Shown one piece after another: positions 33,365 through 45,760 of a stretch of DNA of 64,000 nt. The notes beneath the pieces were generated by a model. That model did not search any database. It was given only the letters and a program-made list of their open reading frames with translations, and was not told where the DNA came from. A program made the translations under genes and the position numbers. This DNA is from Delphinapterus leucas (Eukaryota; Chordata; Mammalia; Artiodactyla; Monodontidae), in the NCBI RefSeq assembly GCF_002288925.2, contig NW_022098057.1, positions 63,293,641 to 63,357,640 of the forward strand, written 5' to 3'. Position 1 is the first letter of the stretch; every line of letters begins with the position of its first letter.

Positions 33365-33395
33365 CCCAGAACACACGTCACAGTTTCCTGAACAA
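33365..33395 (-). promoter_or_regulatory. SRGN: Putative SRGN proximal promoter: ETS site next to a CRE
   Basis: Reading the minus strand, AGGAAACTG (ETS core GGAA) is followed within about 10 bp by TGACGTGT (CRE-like), about 120 bp upstream of the start codon. Published human SRGN promoter work describes functional elements named (-80)ets and (-70)CRE. If these are the same, transcription starts near 33306 and the 5' UTR is about 50 nt. The motifs are seen; the function is inferred from the human gene. Confidence 0.6.
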
Positions 33396-33399
33396 ATAG

Positions 33400-35519
33400 A
33401 AAGAAATCCACATCAAACCCCAGAAAGATTTAGAAAAAAAAAAAAGGCAGAAAAATAACTATTCATACCCATTATGAAACTGCAGTGGACTCTCCCCAGG
33501 TCTGCTTTTTCAAAAGTTTTGTTGTTTGCCGCTTGCTGAGTAGAATCAGCATTCAGGACACTTTGTTTTTTCTTTCTTCAGGTAACAATCTAAACACGAG
33601 ATTGCTAACATTAAGAGCCCGCTGCACAGTTGATGAGATAAGGGAGCTAGATGCTGCCATGCTGCCTTTTCATCACTAATGCCCTTCAACATAAAATATT
33701 CTTAATTTTCTTTTTCATCAGGAGTAGCATAACTCACTGAGCCAAGCTCAAGAAGTGAAACTTCAAAGCTGAGTTTTAATCTACAAGAAAGTGTTGTCAG
33801 ATTTCAAATGAGCAGTTTCTTCTTACTGGACTCAGTTTCTCCCACTGGCTCACCAGCTTTCCCTCTGCCTCAAGAATCTAGTGAGGATTTTCGGTTACAA
33901 AGAACTGGGTAAAACAGAAAAATGATTTTGCAGTCCTCTGCTCCTTCACACCGAGTATTTCTTATGATTTCATAAGAAATACTTTCATGTTTTTCTCCTG
34001 GTAAAACTTTTCAACTTGACTTTTGGTCTTCTGGCCTTGAATAAGCCGGAAATCAAAAACAAGGGGAGGTTGTCCTGTCAGTGGGCTGCTGGACCTCAGA
34101 AAATACAAAACAACAAAGTAAAGGAACAGCATTTTCCCCATGTCCTGGGGATTGTGTGCTGACTGAGGCCCGAGGAACACGAGGTAGAGGCTCCTTATTA
34201 AAGTCACATAATAAACACAACAGTTTATCACACGCCCTTGTCCTTGGGGCATGTACTTTTCCCTTACTTCCAGTCAAGATTCAACCTCTCTCCATTGCAA
34301 CACGTCTAACCCTACAATGCCCACTTTCCATTTTCATCCTCACTCTGGCCTGTCCTTTGACAGGAGGGAGGAGTTTCCCTTCCCTTGTTCTAGCCTTCCT
34401 GCTGATTCCTTTACCATTTCCTGCTAAGGACGGGCCTCAGGATCTAATCGCTGAGCAGCTGTGGTGCAAGTCCACAAAGGCTACAAAGAATGCACATTTT
34501 GACCCTCCTCAGAACCAGCTGGACGTGTGTCTGGGGACTCCTCCAAGTGCAGTAACCAACTCCCAAACTCACAAACCCAGTGAGTTCCCCACCATGGAAT
34601 ATTGGTTTCAGCTTGAAATAACAACCCTCATCTTTGGTCCCTTTTAATCCTATCCCCCAATTTAAAACCCTGGCACCAAAACAATAATCCCTGTCAATAG
34701 CTTCAACAAGGCTGCTGCAACGTCTCAGATCTGATTAGAGTTTGTTCTTTAAAATGGTAATTTTGGAGGCTCTTCCCATTTGAGTACTTTATTTTTTTAA
34801 TTCTCTGGTCGTGGTGATTTTTTTAAAAACATCTGCAGCATTCATAAGCATTTACTCTGCTTCCGCTACACTGACAACCAAGTTTCTTTTTCCAAACAGT
34901 CTTCCTCCAGCTTCATTTCCCTAGTCCTCTTCAAACTGTGGAGGAGCAGGATGTATCCCTAAACCTCAACCTCTCTACAACAAGTTTTCAGTATTTTTAA
35001 AAGACAAATTCCATTCTAGACTTAGTCCTTCATTCACCAGGCAACCTTAAATGCACCTGCTTTACTTCACACTCGGTTGATTTGCCTGTAAAATGGGTGT
35101 CCTTAAGCCTTAATGGTCATCCTGGAACAGGACAGAAATCAATTCCTTGTTGTCTAAAAGTGTAACTACCCCCCTGCCCCAAAGCAATGTAAACGTTGCC
35201 TTTCACCCGCTATTGGTCTCAGGGTGGCCTTTGGAAACGGGGGATCTGTTTGGAGCACTTGAGCATTCCCAGAATCACAAGTCAGCAGAACAGTTTTTAA
35301 GACAAATTGAGGTTGTCAGAGGAGATACTGAGGGCAGCACAAAACTACTCCAAGGGATGGCTCCAAGGCTCAGTTCTTTTTTAAAGCTCCAAGTTAGAGA
35401 TTCTGCCACTCAGCAGCCTCTGGGGCTTTCTTGGCTGCTCACTGAGAAGGTCTTAACTCTGAACTGGGCACTGCACAAAAAACCCCAAACAAACAGGAAA
35501 TAGATCCTGTACCAAATCT
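33400..35519. other. Unique sequence upstream of SRGN
   Basis: No repeat element or coding exon is recognised. An open frame at 34081-34647 on the plus strand has no recognisable domains and starts at GTG. As the stretch immediately upstream of a haematopoietic gene it is a reasonable place for enhancers, but no specific cluster of sites was established. Confidence 0.5.
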
Positions 35520-35559
35520 ATATCATGTCTCTGGAGGCTAAAAGAATGAATTTTCCAAT

Positions 35560-35715
35560 AATTTTTTTATTTCTAGAACTGGAAGAGACCTTAGAAATCA
35601 TCTACCTCACCCACTCAGGTGGGAAAAGAACAAGCCCAGAAAGGTTACAGGACTTGCAGCTGGTTCCACAGCTGGTGAGTGGCAAAACCATGTCTAGAAC
35701 TCAGGTTTCCTAGTT
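35560..35715 (-). mobile_element. Ancient tRNA-derived SINE (MIR/MIR3-like)
   Basis: CTAGAACTGGAAGAGACCTTAGAAATCATCTACC and a downstream CCCAGAAAGGTTACAGGACTTGC match a widespread ancient mammalian SINE. The exact family is uncertain. Confidence 0.55.
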
Positions 35716-36410
35716 CAAAGTCCAGTGACAGAGGAAGAATGAGGAAGAAACAAGATTAAGCTTTGTAATCATCAGAAGTCTTCCTTTTAGTCTCTTTGGT
35801 CTTTAGAGGTATGTACTGAAATATTCCTGTTTAGAATGATAAAATGACTGGAATTTGCTTCAGAATAATGCAGTTTGAGGAGGGGGCGATGAGAGAGGTA
35901 TAGCAGTGGGCTGCTGATTGCTGAAGCTGAACAATGGGAAAAGTGGGGGCTCATTATACCAGTCTCCCTACCTTAATATATTTTTGGAATTTCCATAATT
36001 AAGACACTTTAAAAAATCAACCTTTTAAAAAGGTATGTTTATCTTATTTGGAGTCCATATAAATAAGAAAACATCTCCTGACTTAAAAGAAGACTTTTAA
36101 GGAAAGTCCAGGAAAAAAAAAAATTCTTTTCTTTAAAAAGTCACTTCTTTATTCTTGGATCTCAGTCATCCTTTGAGTTTCCCATTCTTTCGGTTCTGCT
36201 CTCATTCCTACCACCCTTCCCTTTAGTGCATGGGAAGACGGTATCTAAGACATAAAAGTATCTTGATGTTCTGGTACAATGAGAACAGCTACCACTGTGT
36301 TCTTAGACCTCTCACCAAGTATCAGTGGATGGGTACCCATAGGATGAGTGCCCTGGGAGAGGGCACAGGCTCACAGGCATCCCCAGCAGCTCTTTTCCTT
36401 GATCTACCCT

Positions 36411-36476
36411 TCTCATCACTGTAGCCACATATCCATCTACCCTTCTCATCACTGTAGCCGCATATCCAGTTTCCCA
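36411..36476. repeat. 33-bp tandem duplication
   Basis: Two copies of a 33-bp unit (CTACCCTTCTCATCACTGTAG, then CCACATATCCAT or CCGCATATCCAG) lie head to tail with one or two differences. Confidence 0.9.
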
Positions 36477-36565
36477 GGAGCAGGTGCCCCTTGTTGAAGG
36501 TTTCCACAGTCCTACTCCAGAAGGTGCCCCAGGTGTTCCCAAGTACATAAAAGTTTGGGAACTTG

Positions 36566-36932
36566 GGGCTTCCCTGGTGGCGCAGTGGTTGAGAATTGCC
36601 TGCCAATGCAGGGGACATGGGTTCGATCCCTGGTCCTGGAAGATCCCATATGCTGCAGAGCAACTAAGCCCGTGCGCCACAACTACTGAGCCTGTGCTCT
36701 AAAGCCTGCGAGCCACAACTACTGAGCCCATGTGCCACAGCTACTGAAGCCTGCACGCCTAGAGCCTGTGCTCCGCAACGGGAGAAGCACTGCAATGAGG
36801 AGCCCGCGTACCACAAGGAAGAGTAGCCCCTGCTTGCTGCAACTAGAGAAAGCCCGCACGCAGCAACAAAGGCCCAACGCAGACAGAAACAATAAATAAA
36901 TAAAATAATAAAATAAATAAATTTATAAAAAA
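36566..36932 (+). mobile_element. Long CHR-type SINE with 16-bp target-site duplication
   Basis: About 365 bp and the fullest long-form SINE in the window. It is flanked by the perfect repeat AAAGTTTGGGAACTTG (36550-36565 and 36933-36948). Confidence 0.93.
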
Positions 36933-36999
36933 AAAGTTTGGGAACTTGAGTGTTTTAGTCTTGGACTGGAGATAAGGGAGGGGAAGGACACCCCTCCTC

Positions 37000-37132
37000 C
37001 CATAGTTTGGATCTACAATTTGACAAGAAGAAAAACAAGGGGCAGTGGGTATGTAGGAAATCTCTGTACCTTCTGCTCAACTTTGCTGTGAACGTAAAAC
37101 TGCTCTAAAAAATAAATTCTATTTTTAAAAAG
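37000..37132 (+). mobile_element. L1 3' end fragment
   Basis: AAATCTCTGTACCTTCTGCTCAACTTTGCTGTGAACG, then AAAACTGCTCTAAAAAATAAATTC, is an old L1 3' terminus. Confidence 0.65.
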
Positions 37133-38787
37133 AGGCATAAAAGAACTTCTCAAATACTAACTAGAGTCTAGTAGAATATGACTTTCCAATTCCAAAATTA
37201 TAGGGCTTTGAAGAACCAAAAGTTGCAATGGAACTTGCTGAATATTATTGATATAAATAACTGGGAACAGGGGGATGTGTTACTTTTCTTGGGAATATTT
37301 TCACAGGGATCAAAAATACTGGAAACAAATCTCTTAAGAAATATTTCAGACATGAGGGAATGGAAGCAGACACATGATTAGGGGGAATAAGACCATCTGA
37401 AAACGAATCAGGAAAGGAGTTTCCTTATTTGACTTCTGAAGTCTTATCTTTTTCCTAAGATTCTATCTGTCAATACTATTCTAAATTATTTTTCATATAT
37501 TTATTAAATTATATTTTGTATTAAAAATTAATAAATGTTTACTGTGGAAAAGTGGGCAGTTGAGGAATGGCAAAAGGGGACTTAAAGGAAAGTACAAATC
37601 CCTTAACACCTTCCATCCAGAGATTAGCACTGCCATGTCCTGCCTTTGGTAATTCTGGTAGCACATACCTCTTGCTTGCACACTGGGATCCCACTCATCT
37701 CCTCTTACGGCTTTTATTTTACACCTTACCCTGTGGCACTACCTGGCCCCACGAGGGTCCCCAGAACTAACTTTGTTGTTGATTCCAGCCAATTCTATAA
37801 CCCACCCATCAATTCACCACCTGAAGACTCTGAGCTCCCTCTGCAGACTAGCAAACTATCCAAGTTCCCAAACTCAGTATTTCCTAGGCTTCACAACCAA
37901 CTTCACTCCTACTCCCCAAAACACACACATACCGAAATTCCACTCACTTACCTACAATTATATTTAAGGTTATTGTTTACTAAGGAAGAGAGAAGTTCTT
38001 GCCCCTTAATGTGTAACCACAGAACATCAACCAGATCTTCAACGGCCTATTGATTTCAATCTTCTGAGGCGGACCACATTTACCAATTAAGTTACTACAC
38101 TTTAGTTGGTTCTTATTTTTTGCCAGACTCTAGGTTCCTTTTTTTTTGGCTGGGGTCAGGGGTGGGGTGGGGTGGGGGGCAGTCCTCGGTAACAAACATG
38201 AAAAATGAACAAAATCTCTTAGTTAAATGCTTTTTAGAAGCTTCACCATTTGGTCACAGTTATTACATTGAAGTAGTGAACATTTTTCTCATGGGAATCT
38301 TAACTTTTTTTTTTTTTGGGAATCTTAAATTTTAACCCCCACTAAAGAATGAAAAGATACTGCCTACTCTCCATCCAAAGAGATAGAATCCACTGCTGGA
38401 ATCAGTTGCTCTTCTGACCTCAATGATATACTCTACATTTGATGACTTTTATTTGATGACATCTCCAAATGGACTAAACTTCTAGATGAGGTTAGCATGT
38501 TTCTGTACATTCCCACAAGGCAATGAATGAATGGATAAATGAATGAAATCTGTATTGAATACTTCTATTTTGTTGTATGTGCTAGTCTTATCTTCACACC
38601 TAGATTATTCCAAGGATATAGTTTTGACTGGTATAGAATATAATGAGCTCAAATAACTGTTGCTTTCCAAAAAGTTAACAGTGGTGCTTTCTAGACAGGA
38701 TGACAAGTGTTTCTCCTTTATCCTTTCTAGACAATGCCAAATTTTGTAGAATAAAATTATGTATCACATTAGTAATCAAGGAAAAAA
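37133..38787. other. Unique intergenic sequence
   Basis: No repeat family or gene is recognised. There is a GGGGT-rich short tract at 38155-38185 and a T run at 38308-38319. The open frames at 37646-38053 and nearby have no recognisable domain. Confidence 0.4.
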
Positions 38788-38801
38788 CAATAAAAATATA
38801 T

Positions 38802-39124
38802 ATTATTTAGTTAGTTAGTTATGTTTGGCTGCATTGGGTCTTCGTTGCTGTGCACGGGCTTTCTCTAGTTGCGGCAAGCGGAGGCTGCTCTTCGCTGTAG
38901 TGTGCAGGCTTCTCATTGCAGTGGCTTCTCTTGTTGCAGAGCACGGGCTCTAGGCACGCAGGCTCAGTAGTTGTGGCTCACGGGGTCTAGAGTACAGGCT
39001 CAGTAGCTGTGGCGCACAGGCTTAGCTCCTCCGCGGCATGTGGGATCTTCCCAGACAAGGGATCGCACATGTGTCCCCTGCATTGACAGGCAGATTCTTA
39101 ACCACTGCGCCACCAGGGAAGTGC
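38802..39124 (-). mobile_element. Long CHR-type SINE with target-site duplication
   Basis: Reverse orientation, flanked by the perfect 14-bp repeat CAATAAAAATATAT (38788-38801 and 39125-39138). Confidence 0.92.
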
Positions 39125-39138
39125 CAATAAAAATATAT

Positions 39139-40440
39139 TGATTGCTAATAAAAGTTAACTTAAAAAAAAACTTTTAATGGAGAGCATTCTTTGGATAACC
39201 TCTGTGGGGACACAATGAGACTAAAGAAGTTGAGTCAGTGATCAGCACTCAGGAACTGCCTGATAAAAGTAATTTTCCTCAAGACAACATAGCTGGGAAT
39301 ACTATAGATTGGGGAAAAGTAGCAGTCAGGAAAGCTGAAGGGAAAGGACATTTGTGGGTTACATAGATAGTCCAATCTCATCACAGATGAAACAAGAATA
39401 GAGTTTCTTTTCAGACTTTAGAATATCCACAGAGATAATAATACTACTGGCTAATGGGGGTGGAAGTGAGGTCCCTTTCACTCTTTCCAAGAACTTGGAA
39501 ATAGGAGAATGAGACCCCCTTCAAACAAACTTATAATAATGGATTGGAGGAAAGATGTGCAAATTCACCCTAAAACAAAAGAATGGGGAGAGGGAGAGAT
39601 GAAGAGAGAAATCAAGCCAGCCTTTCCCAAGGCACATCCTACTTTAAAGACAAAACTGAAATCTCCTTGAATGGAATCAAAGAGCATTTCCCCATGGGGA
39701 GAAGGAGTGGTCTCTCCTTCTTCTGGGCTGCTAGGAATGGATGAGCAGAACAAGTTTGCCAAATTCCTACGTTAAGGGACTCCTGATGTCGTTTTTATAT
39801 TCGGATTCATTCACCTAGAAAAATATCAACCCAAGGTGCTCAGAATGCTGGTTTCTGCTCTCACTCTCATAGCTGCTGCCTTTGGTTAATGAGGTTCCCA
39901 TTAGAGCTAAGTGACTCATGATGGAAGAGCTCATTAAAGGCCAAGACCCTGCAGAATTAGTTCTGCAAGGCTTTCCTATCATTGCTGGCTTTCCTATGAT
40001 GCTACTTGCCAGAGCTTCCATACAGAACCCAAAAAGACATTCTACTTCCCATCCTCATCTCTATCTCAACTACCTTAGTCTCGGGTGATACTCAATGAAG
40101 GTATTATCCCAACATTTGCATTTTAATAGAGGATGATAACCATTAATAAACTTATTTTAGATTTTAATCCTCAAGACAGGTGGAGGTGGAAGATGGGGTT
40201 AGTGGGGTGGGAGGAAAAGACCGTTAGGGGCAAGCAAGAGCTTGCTCAATAGATCTCAGTTCAAACCACACTGTTGGGCTTTTAGGGCTTGCATCAAGAA
40301 CGTCCTTGTTCCATATGACCAGAAGACCACCCCTCCCAGAGGCCTTTCTGTTTATCATAGTGGTGACTGGAAGAGAGTCAGGGCCCAGAATGACTAGCCC
40401 ATCCAAGCTCACTGCCAAGAACCATCCTCCTGTCATTTAG
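39139..40440. other. Unique intergenic sequence
   Basis: No recognised repeat or coding region. The content is unremarkable AT-rich sequence. Confidence 0.4.
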
Positions 40441-40442
40441 AA

Positions 40443-40761
40443 CTGTACTGTCCATCATGGTAGCCACATGTGGCTATTAAGTGTTTGAAATGTGACTAGT
40501 CTGAATTGAGATGTGCTGTATTTGTAAAATATACATTGGATTTCAAAGATATAGTTAAGAAAAAAGAATATAAAATCTCATTAATAATTTCAATATTTAT
40601 TATATGTTGAAATAATATTAGATATATTAGGTTAAAATGTATTATTAAAATTAATTTCACCTGTTTCATTCACTTTTTTAAATGGGGCTACCAGAAAACT
40701 TGAAATCATATATGGTGGCCTGCATTTGTGGCTTGCATTATATTTCTGTTAGACAGTGCTG
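40443..40761 (-). mobile_element. hAT-type DNA transposon, same family as 28.27 kb
   Basis: It starts TACTGTCCATCATGGTAGCCACATGTGG and ends TTAGACAGTGCTG. Its middle is the reverse complement of the 28.27 kb copy (for example TTAATTTCACCTGTTTCATT against the reverse equivalent). It is more decayed, with no clear duplication. Confidence 0.75.
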
Positions 40762-40884
40762 GCCTTGAAAATGGAGGCCCTTTTAAGATTAAGAAAAATA
40801 TTGGTTAGAAAGAAGAGAGGCACAGAAACCTATATTCAATATACTATGATAAACCATAACGGAAAAGAATATTTTAAAAATAGA

Positions 40885-40886
<2 letters not shown>

Positions 40887-40918
<32 letters not shown>

Positions 40919-41005
40919 GAATCACTTTGATGTACAACAGTAATTAACACAACATTGTAAATCAACTATATTCAATAAAAAAAATAAAATATTTCTGTAA
41001 AAAAA
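40887..41005 (+). mobile_element. (AT)n microsatellite attached to an L1 3' terminus
   Basis: About fourteen AT units (40888-40916) are followed by TCACTTTGATGTACAACAGTAATTAACACAACATTGTAAATC and AACTATATTCAATAAAAA, a cetartiodactyl L1 3' end. Confidence 0.75.
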
Positions 41006-41179
41006 ATTTAAAAAAACAAAAGAGAGAGAGAGAGCTGCATGACCTACAGTGTGCTTGCACCAAAAATGTCCCTAAATAGGAGTTCTCAATGAAAATCACT
41101 CAGACGTTGGTTAGGAAGAACCTATGTAATCCAAAGAAAAAGCACCCACTGTTGGCTTTTTCTTTAGAACATATGTATA

Positions 41180-41345
41180 ATTCTAAAGACTTCATCGTGT
41201 GAATTCACTTGATCATCATAATTGCCCTGTGCAGTAAGCATCATTTTTACACCTATTATATAGATGATGAAACTGAGGCACAGAGAGGTATAAATGCAGG
41301 TGGGATTTGACTTTTGGCCATCAGACTTCAGACTCTGACTTGTAC
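41180..41345 (-). mobile_element. MIR
   Basis: The reverse MIR core: GATGATGAAACTGAGGCACAGAGAGGTATAAATGC. Confidence 0.75.
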
Positions 41346-41987
41346 CGGTTCTGTGACCCCTCATATAAGCTCTCCAGGTGTACTTTCTGGGGGGAATTTT
41401 CCTTGTTAGTGCTATTTCCCCAGCAGCTCAACCCCAACTGTGTCCTAGCACTAAAAAACCAAACACTGCTGTCTGTCATGGGTAGGGAAAGCCCCTACAC
41501 ACTGGGCCCTGAATCCTGGAGTTTGGGTAAAACCAAGTGTCTGGAAATATGGTGCTCTCAAACCCCTCTTAGCAACTCAGTAAATTGTGAGCACACAATT
41601 TTGCATTTCTAGACCTTGCAGCCTAAAGGCTAGGAAACTTTGCCAGGTTTTATCTTTTTTTAATTTGTCAAAGACCGTTTTTTCACCTTACATAATACTT
41701 TCCAAACCTTCCCAAACTGACAGTTGGCTGCTTGCGGATGTTCTGAAGCTCAGCTAAGGAAATATTCTCAGGGAGCAGCCCAGAGGGCCTCAGAGCCCAT
41801 TTCCCACAAAGGGATGACCGTTAAATGCTGGCGAGAGGAAGCCTTTTGCCTCTTTCACCTCATTTTTTTTCCTGACCAAAGGCCATACTCTTGCCTTTCT
41901 TTTCCTCAGAAACCACAGAAGTTAGATGGTTTTGCTTTTGATTTTAAAAAGTCTCAAAAATGCTGCAACTGCCATCTTACTTGTAAC

Positions 41988-42048
41988 TTTATTATTATTA
42001 TCATTATTATTGTAACTATTATTGTTATTACTATTATTACTATAAAGT
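41988..42048. repeat. (ATT/ATC)n microsatellite
   Basis: An imperfect trinucleotide array, TTATTATTATCATTATTATTGTAACTATTATTG and similar. Confidence 0.9.
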
Positions 42049-42394
42049 GCACTCAGGAGATTGGTGAGCAGGAGACCAGGGAGCCGCTAGATGTTGCCTG
42101 TCTTCTTTGACAGATGTGGCCACTGAGGCCCAGGGAGTATGCGATTTACTCAAGGCCATGGCCTAGTTGTGAAAGACCCTGGATCGAGGCTAATTTCCCT
42201 TGGCCCAGAGGTTTGGGCAGAGCCTGGTCCCCTGGGTCAGGTAAATCATCCCACCCAGTGGGGCAGCCACAGTGCAATTAGCATAGGCATGCATGGCCTC
42301 CTTCCTCCCTCCCCTTGGCCTTTTCTCAGATTCCTTATCTTTCAGTTCGCCCCTTCCTGATGTTTGTGTTGGATTTTTTCTTTGAGGCTTTAGC

Positions 42395-42712
42395 TATTTC
42401 CACTGCCTGAAATGTTGGATTCCCAGATACCCTCGTGGATAAACCCCTTTTTCAAGTCTTGACTCATATCTGACCTCCTTAGGAGGCCCTGATTCCCATC
42501 TAACACAGTACTGCAGCCTCCTCACCCACACCCTGCACCCCAGCCCCCTTCCTTTTCTTTTTTCTATAGCATTTATCAACTAATTGCCTTCTCCTCTAGA
42601 ATGTAAGCTCCATGGGGACAGGGATCTTTGTTCGCTGATGTACCCCAAGTGTGCACAAGAACCCCTGGTCACAGCAGATGCTCAGCAAATACTGGGTGAA
42701 ATGGAAAGTGTT
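42395..42712 (+). mobile_element. L2 3' end
   Basis: CTAGAATGTAAGCTCCATGGGGACAGGGATC, then CAGCAGATGCTCAGCAAATACTGGGTGAA, is the L2 3' terminus. The upstream part resembles the L2 ORF2 3' region. Confidence 0.8.
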
Positions 42713-43337
42713 CAAAGCCGTTCTTGATGCTCACGAGCTCAGACGGTAAGAACCACAGGGTGAGGGCTGTGCCCCTGCCACAGGCCCTTGCGAGCAGTGC
42801 CCGGCCCACAGGCAGGCTCTTGGGTTCAAAGTAAATTCTAATCTGTACAAAAATGTCAGGAGAGGAGGTCTTAGGGATAACTTCTTTCCACTACTTCTTT
42901 CCACGTTTATTTTCTGTCTGAATGTTCTGGAATATGGAAATAACAAATTAAGCTAAAACAAAATTCTGAGGACCCCATGTGCACCCTAGGTGTGACCCTC
43001 AGCACGTAACCAGTGGAAGGAGAGGCTGTAAACTCCGAACACTTTTCTCAGGGCCGGGGACAGGAAACCAGCCCATTGGAAAAGGGGCCAGGTCCCTCTT
43101 GCTCAGAGAGATTTTGAGACATCATAAGACTATTTTCAAGCATGAGAAAGAGCATGCTGATCAGCAGTTTTCCATCTCTACAGGTGACAGAGCAAGAGAA
43201 AATATGCCAATTTCTGAGTATAAGAGTGTTCAATGAGATTTAGAGAATATCCTCCTCAGGAGATGAAACACCAGCAGAATATAACCAGGGGAAATTTGAG
43301 ACGTCCAACTCTGGAGTTTTGATTAAAAAAAAAAAAA
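42713..43337. other. Unique intergenic sequence
   Basis: Nothing recognised as repeat or gene. Confidence 0.4.
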
Positions 43338-43344
43338 GCAAACA

Positions 43345-43554
43345 GGGCTTCCCTGGTGGCGCAGTGGTTGAGAGTCCACCTGCCGATGCAGGAGACACGG
43401 GTTCGTGCCCCGGTCTGCGAGGATCCCACATGCCGCGGAGCGGCTGGGCCGGTGAGCCATGGCCGCTGAGCCTGCGCGTCCGGCGCCTGTGCTCCGCAAC
43501 AGGAGAGGCCACAACAGTGAGAGGCCAGCGTACCGCAAAAAAAAAAAAAAAAAA
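43345..43554 (+). mobile_element. CHR-2 SINE with target-site duplication
   Basis: A full CHR-2 copy flanked by AAAAAGCAAACA-type repeats (ending at 43344 and 43561). Confidence 0.92.
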
Positions 43555-43663
43555 GCAAACAAATAAAACTCTGACATTCACAGGACAAAAATGATGCTCC
43601 TTTCCCCAGTTCTTCTGGATTCTAAACATTAGGGTCATACAGTGGCAAGAAAATGGAATGGTT

Positions 43664-43865
43664 GGGAGCTGGGGCTTAGACTGAGACTGCTTGGGTTTAA
43701 ACCTGACACATCCTAGCTGTGATCCAGGCAAGTTGTTAAGTCACTTGTGCCTCAATTTTTCTACGTTTTAAATGGGGTGATAATAGCACCAACCTCCAAG
43801 GAACACCAAGGATCAGACAAGCACATTTGAATTCATGTGAAGACCTGGCACCTGGCAATAAAGAA
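43664..43865 (+). mobile_element. MIR
   Basis: GGGTTTAAACCTGACACATCCTAGCTGTGATCCAGGCAAG and a downstream CACCTGGCAATAAAG are in MIR order. Confidence 0.75.
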
Positions 43866-44334
43866 CAAAGCCAGGCAGGCACCCAGCCAGTGCCCAGTAA
43901 GCAGGCGTTCTACCCATATGGGTGTGGTGAGTGAAGTAGTAGTCCTTAAAGGTAGAGGTGGAGAACTGGAATAGGGAACAGTGGGGAATCTTAGTGGAGA
44001 CAGAAGCTACAAGGAGACACACTAGGTCTGGGAACTAGAGGGTGGGAAGCTTGGGGGTTGGTGGCAGTGAGAGGGGTGGACAATTGGGAACTCCGGAAGG
44101 AAGAACAGCAGGGGCAAAACCTTCCTCAGAAATCTTAAACCCATTTTTTAAAATCTTGGGTGAGGTGGGGCCTACTCGTGCCAGGCAGGGTGTGGGTGTG
44201 AGATCTGATCTTCACACATCTCTGCCAGGTTGGCCTGACCAGCCCCGCCCCACAGATGAGACTTGAGGCTCAAGGCTGGCTGGTAAAGGGGAGGGAGCCG
44301 GGATGGACTGAGGCTTCTGTCCATGTCTAGTCAC

Positions 44335-44480
44335 AGGCCACGTGTAAGTACAGTAACCATCACTCACATGTGCAAGATGAGCAGGCATTGCTCTCAGCAC
44401 TTTTTACATATCAACGCATTTAATTCTGTCACAGTCCACTGAGGACTGTGCTGGTGAGGAAGCTGAGGACAGAATTTGAT
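44335..44480 (-). mobile_element. MIR fragment
   Basis: The CTCTCAGCACTTTTTACATATCAACGCATTTAATTCTGTCAC and GAGGAAGCTGAGGAC segments read as a reverse MIR. Confidence 0.65.
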
Positions 44481-45274
44481 CAGCTGGGGCTGAGGTCCAG
44501 AGGTGTAGAACAGAGGGGACCCCTCCAATCCAGGGCAGGCTTCCAGAGCCCAGGCTGAGTTGGGCTCCCAGAGGGCTGACCTTAGAGGAGAGAGAGTCCA
44601 GACACAGGCCCCGCTATCCTGTTACCACCCAGTGGCCAGAGCCAGCTTGTTACAATACAAATCACATCACGTCACACCCCTCCAGACCTTCCCAAGGCAG
44701 AACCACCTAGTCAAGCACAATTTCTCCCTCTCAGAAACTGCAGTTTAAGGCCTCTTAATCCTGGCCTCAAAATCTCATTAGAAGGAGCTTTCTCTGATAG
44801 GATCCATCTGCAGCACCTCCTGTTCTGCAGTGTGTACGTGAAGCAGAGATAGGGAAAAACTAATGATGGATGTGTGAGGCAAGACCCCACAGAGGTCCAA
44901 GTCCTGGAGATAAGCAGGTCCTGAACCTCTTGCTTCAGTCCCCCAAAAAGGATAATTATTATCTCAGGGCAGCCACACAGGATGAGGCTAGGATCACCCC
45001 TGATTGCCTTCTGCAAGCAGGGGGAGACGGGAGGCAGGGCCCCCCTCTGCCTGGGCCCAGTGTCCTCTGGATGCCTTACTCCTGGCTGTCCCAACCCTTT
45101 CCCGACTCTGGCCTGTCTTCACACCATCTGGGTGCAATGACACCAGCATGGAAGCTGGTGAGGGCAGGGACTGGGTCTGACATGGGTAGCCATATGTGCC
45201 TGGCACAGAGCAGGCTCTCAGGATATTTTTGTGGACCAGACACAGCTGAATCCAACACTTAACTGTACACAGCA
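44481..45274. other. GC-richer unique sequence
   Basis: No gene recognised. Open frames on both strands (for example 44711-45094 and 44870-45262) overlap each other and have no domain signature, as expected from GC-rich non-coding DNA. Confidence 0.4.
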
Positions 45275-45660
45275 TGGGTGTTCAGAGCACGGCTGAGCCG
45301 AGCTGCCTGTGTTCACATCCCTGCTCTGACATCTGCTAGCTGAATGCCTTGGGGAGCCTTTAACCTTCCTGAACTCCAGCTTCCGCACTTGTTAAAAATG
45401 GGGGATTACTACCTCCTTCACAAGGACATTATGAGGATTAAGTGAGTTGAAGAAGGAAGCCCTCTAGTAGTAAGTGCTCAATGGTTGTTAGCTGCTAATT
45501 AGCATTACTATATTTAGCTGCATGATACTGGGCAAATCACATCTCTGAGCCTTGGTTTTTTTTTCCTATAGAGTAGTGATATTAACCACCTCACAGGGTT
45601 GTTGGGAAGATTGAGATTGTCATGTGTAGAGGGTTTAGTACACTGCTTGGAAAACAATGG
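45275..45660 (+). mobile_element. Two consecutive MIRs
   Basis: The first (about 45275-45500) has CACATCCCTGCTCTGACATCTGCTAGCTGAATGCCTTGGGGAGC. The second (about 45515-45660) has TACTGGGCAAATCACATCTCTGAGCC and CTCACAGGGTTGTTGGGAAGATTGAG. Confidence 0.7.
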
Positions 45661-45760
45661 GTAAGAAGTGAGTCATTTACTGTGCTGTGTTCCATTCTTT
45701 GAGGGTCTTGCTAGTTGAGTAACCAACTGGCTGGATATATTAATTAATATTAGTAGTCCA

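Noticed and set aside
34081..34647. 188-residue plus-strand open frame upstream of SRGN
   Set aside because: It starts at GTG, has no recognisable domain, no splice context and no CpG island, and looks like a chance open stretch.
44711..45275. Overlapping open frames on both strands
   Set aside because: They overlap each other on opposite strands, have no domain, and are explained by local GC content.
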